A DNA stretch of 64,000 nt from Thermococcus barossii (GTDB lineage Archaea > Methanobacteriota_B > Thermococci > Thermococcales > Thermococcaceae): the NCBI RefSeq assembly GCF_002214465.1, contig NZ_CP015101.1, positions 1,433,013 to 1,497,012 on the forward strand, in the 5' to 3' direction. The notes beneath the pieces are model-generated. The model was not told the DNA's origin. It did not search any database and saw only the letters and a program-made list of their open reading frames with translations. The translations under genes and the position numbers were made by a program. Positions 63,395 through 64,000 of this stretch are shown piece by piece. Position 1 is the stretch's first letter. Every line of letters starts with the position of its first letter.

Positions 63395-63917
63395 CGTTTT
63401 TGAGATAGCGGGCAGAAAAGTGTGGATAGGCGTGATCCACGAGAAAAAAATCCAGGGGATAACCTTCGCCCTCGACGGGGCGCAGTTTCGAGCGAACATC
63501 GAGCGCCTCCTGGGTTTCCTGAGAAAGAGGGGGGTCAATGCGAAGACGGAAGAGGCGGAGAGCGACTATCCCTCACTCGTGAGGGACGTTATCCTGGGCA
63601 GGAGGGTGAACCCGGAGGTTCTCCCCATGCTATCCTTCGACGGCGTTACACCCTTTGAGAGGCGGGTTTACGAATGGCTCACGAAAAACGTTAAAAGAGG
63701 GAGCGTTATAACCTACGGTAGCCTTGCGAAGGCCATTGGAACGTCTCCACGGGCAATCGGCGGGGCCATGAAGAGGAACCCCTACCCGATAGTCGTTCCC
63801 TGTCACAGGGTCGTTGCCAGCGGTGGCATCGGTTACTACACTCCGAGGCTGGAGGAGAAGGTGTTCCTGCTCGAAATTGAGGGGGTGAAAGGATGGACAG
63901 ACTCAAAGCGTACCTGA
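63381..63917 (+). CDS. ogt: Methylated-DNA--protein-cysteine methyltransferase
   Basis: 178 residues. It removes O6-alkyl groups from guanine in a suicide reaction. The active-site motif VVPCHRVVASGGIGYYT (Cys near residue 137), the Arg-finger/HTH TYGSLAKAIGTSPRAIGGAMKRNP and an N-terminal ribonuclease-like part are present. ATG 63381 lies inside the trmJ 3' end and is preceded by GGAGGAATGCAG. It is followed by an overlapping membrane-protein gene. Confidence 0.95.
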   Translation: MLSVDVFEIAGRKVWIGVIHEKKIQGITFALDGAQFRANIERLLGFLRKRGVNAKTEEAESDYPSLVRDVILGRRVNPEVLPMLSFDGVTPFERRVYEWLTKNVKRGSVITYGSLAKAIGTSPRAIGGAMKRNPYPIVVPCHRVVASGGIGYYTPRLEEKVFLLEIEGVKGWTDSKRT

Positions 63918-64000
63918 TAGCGTTCGTTCTCATCATTCTGGGGATAGCCGCAGGGATAGTCTATGAATGGGGTTGGACGATGCTGCTCAGGGTTATCCTG
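63893..64000 (+). CDS. Membrane protein (partial, N-terminal)
   Basis: Thirty-six codons are visible before the window ends: MDRLKAYLIAFVLIILGIAA, then GIVYEWGWTMLLRVIL. A transmembrane segment starts at about residue 6. GGGGGTGAAAGG before ATG 63893 supports the start, which lies in the ogt 3' end. The family cannot be judged. Confidence 0.6.
   Translation, partial: MDRLKAYLIAFVLIILGIAAGIVYEWGWTMLLRVIL

Overview
This window looks like a chromosomal segment of a hyperthermophilic euryarchaeon of the order Thermococcales, most likely a GC-rich Thermococcus. The evidence is the gene set (HerA-Mre11-Rad50-NurA, archaeal proteasome beta subunit, cyclic 2,3-diphosphoglycerate synthase, BtpA-like, DUF257, AlaX and class I fumarase genes), archaeal TATA/BRE promoters, GGTG/GGAGG ribosome binding sites, ATGA-type gene overlaps, and AGG/AGA-dominated arginine codons. 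I see no rRNA, CRISPR array, complete insertion sequence or provirus. One tRNA gene and two well-formed C/D box sRNA genes are present.

Layout. 1-800: rimI-endA (minus). 834-8010: a C/D box sRNA, then the DNA end-resection operon herA-mre11-rad50-nurA. 8021-12442: a secreted surface-type protein, a BtuC/BtuD-type ABC importer without a binding-protein gene, and the proteasome beta subunit. 12497-19716: a metalloprotease, thrC, a LigB-type dioxygenase, an operator-controlled ATPase, two trans-editing proteins (AlaX and YbaK/ProX), the cDPG synthase and a small membrane protein. 19933-23149: thiR-vanZ-yjbQ (minus), divergent from pyrB-(44-codon insert)-pyrI. 23194-29680: a glucuronyl C5-epimerase-like secreted protein, an ECF vitamin S-component with a repeat operator, a vapB with a truncated vapC, small enzymes and glmM. 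29756-33040: four unrecognised exported proteins in one operon. 33214-41985: BtpA-like protein, then transglutaminase-like/MoxR/DUF58 surface-assembly genes. 41982-48831: an anchored GH13 amylase/CGTase-like enzyme, DUF257, TldE-TldD, and a two-HTH regulator. 48382-54000: a USP-permease-USP operon, an exported Lon-like protease and a PP-loop enzyme. 54034-58693: a C/D sRNA, tRNA-Ala(CGC), malic enzyme, CoA-transferase and two-subunit fumarase. 58708-64000: a second operator-controlled ATPase, serA, a DUF47 protein, panE, trmJ, ogt and a partial membrane gene.

The most noteworthy items are: a 135-bp insert between pyrB and pyrI, flanked by an exact 18-bp direct repeat and encoding a translationally coupled 44-residue ORF with a strong hairpin; two C/D box sRNAs readable in the spacers; three operators built from repeated half-sites at the promoters of two AAA/DUF4143 ATPases and an ECF S-component; a vapBC pair whose toxin has lost its N-terminal part; a moxR gene compositionally foreign to its own operon; and a transglutaminase-like protein in which the nucleophilic Cys is replaced by Ser. 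All functional calls are from motif recognition by eye; no database search was run.
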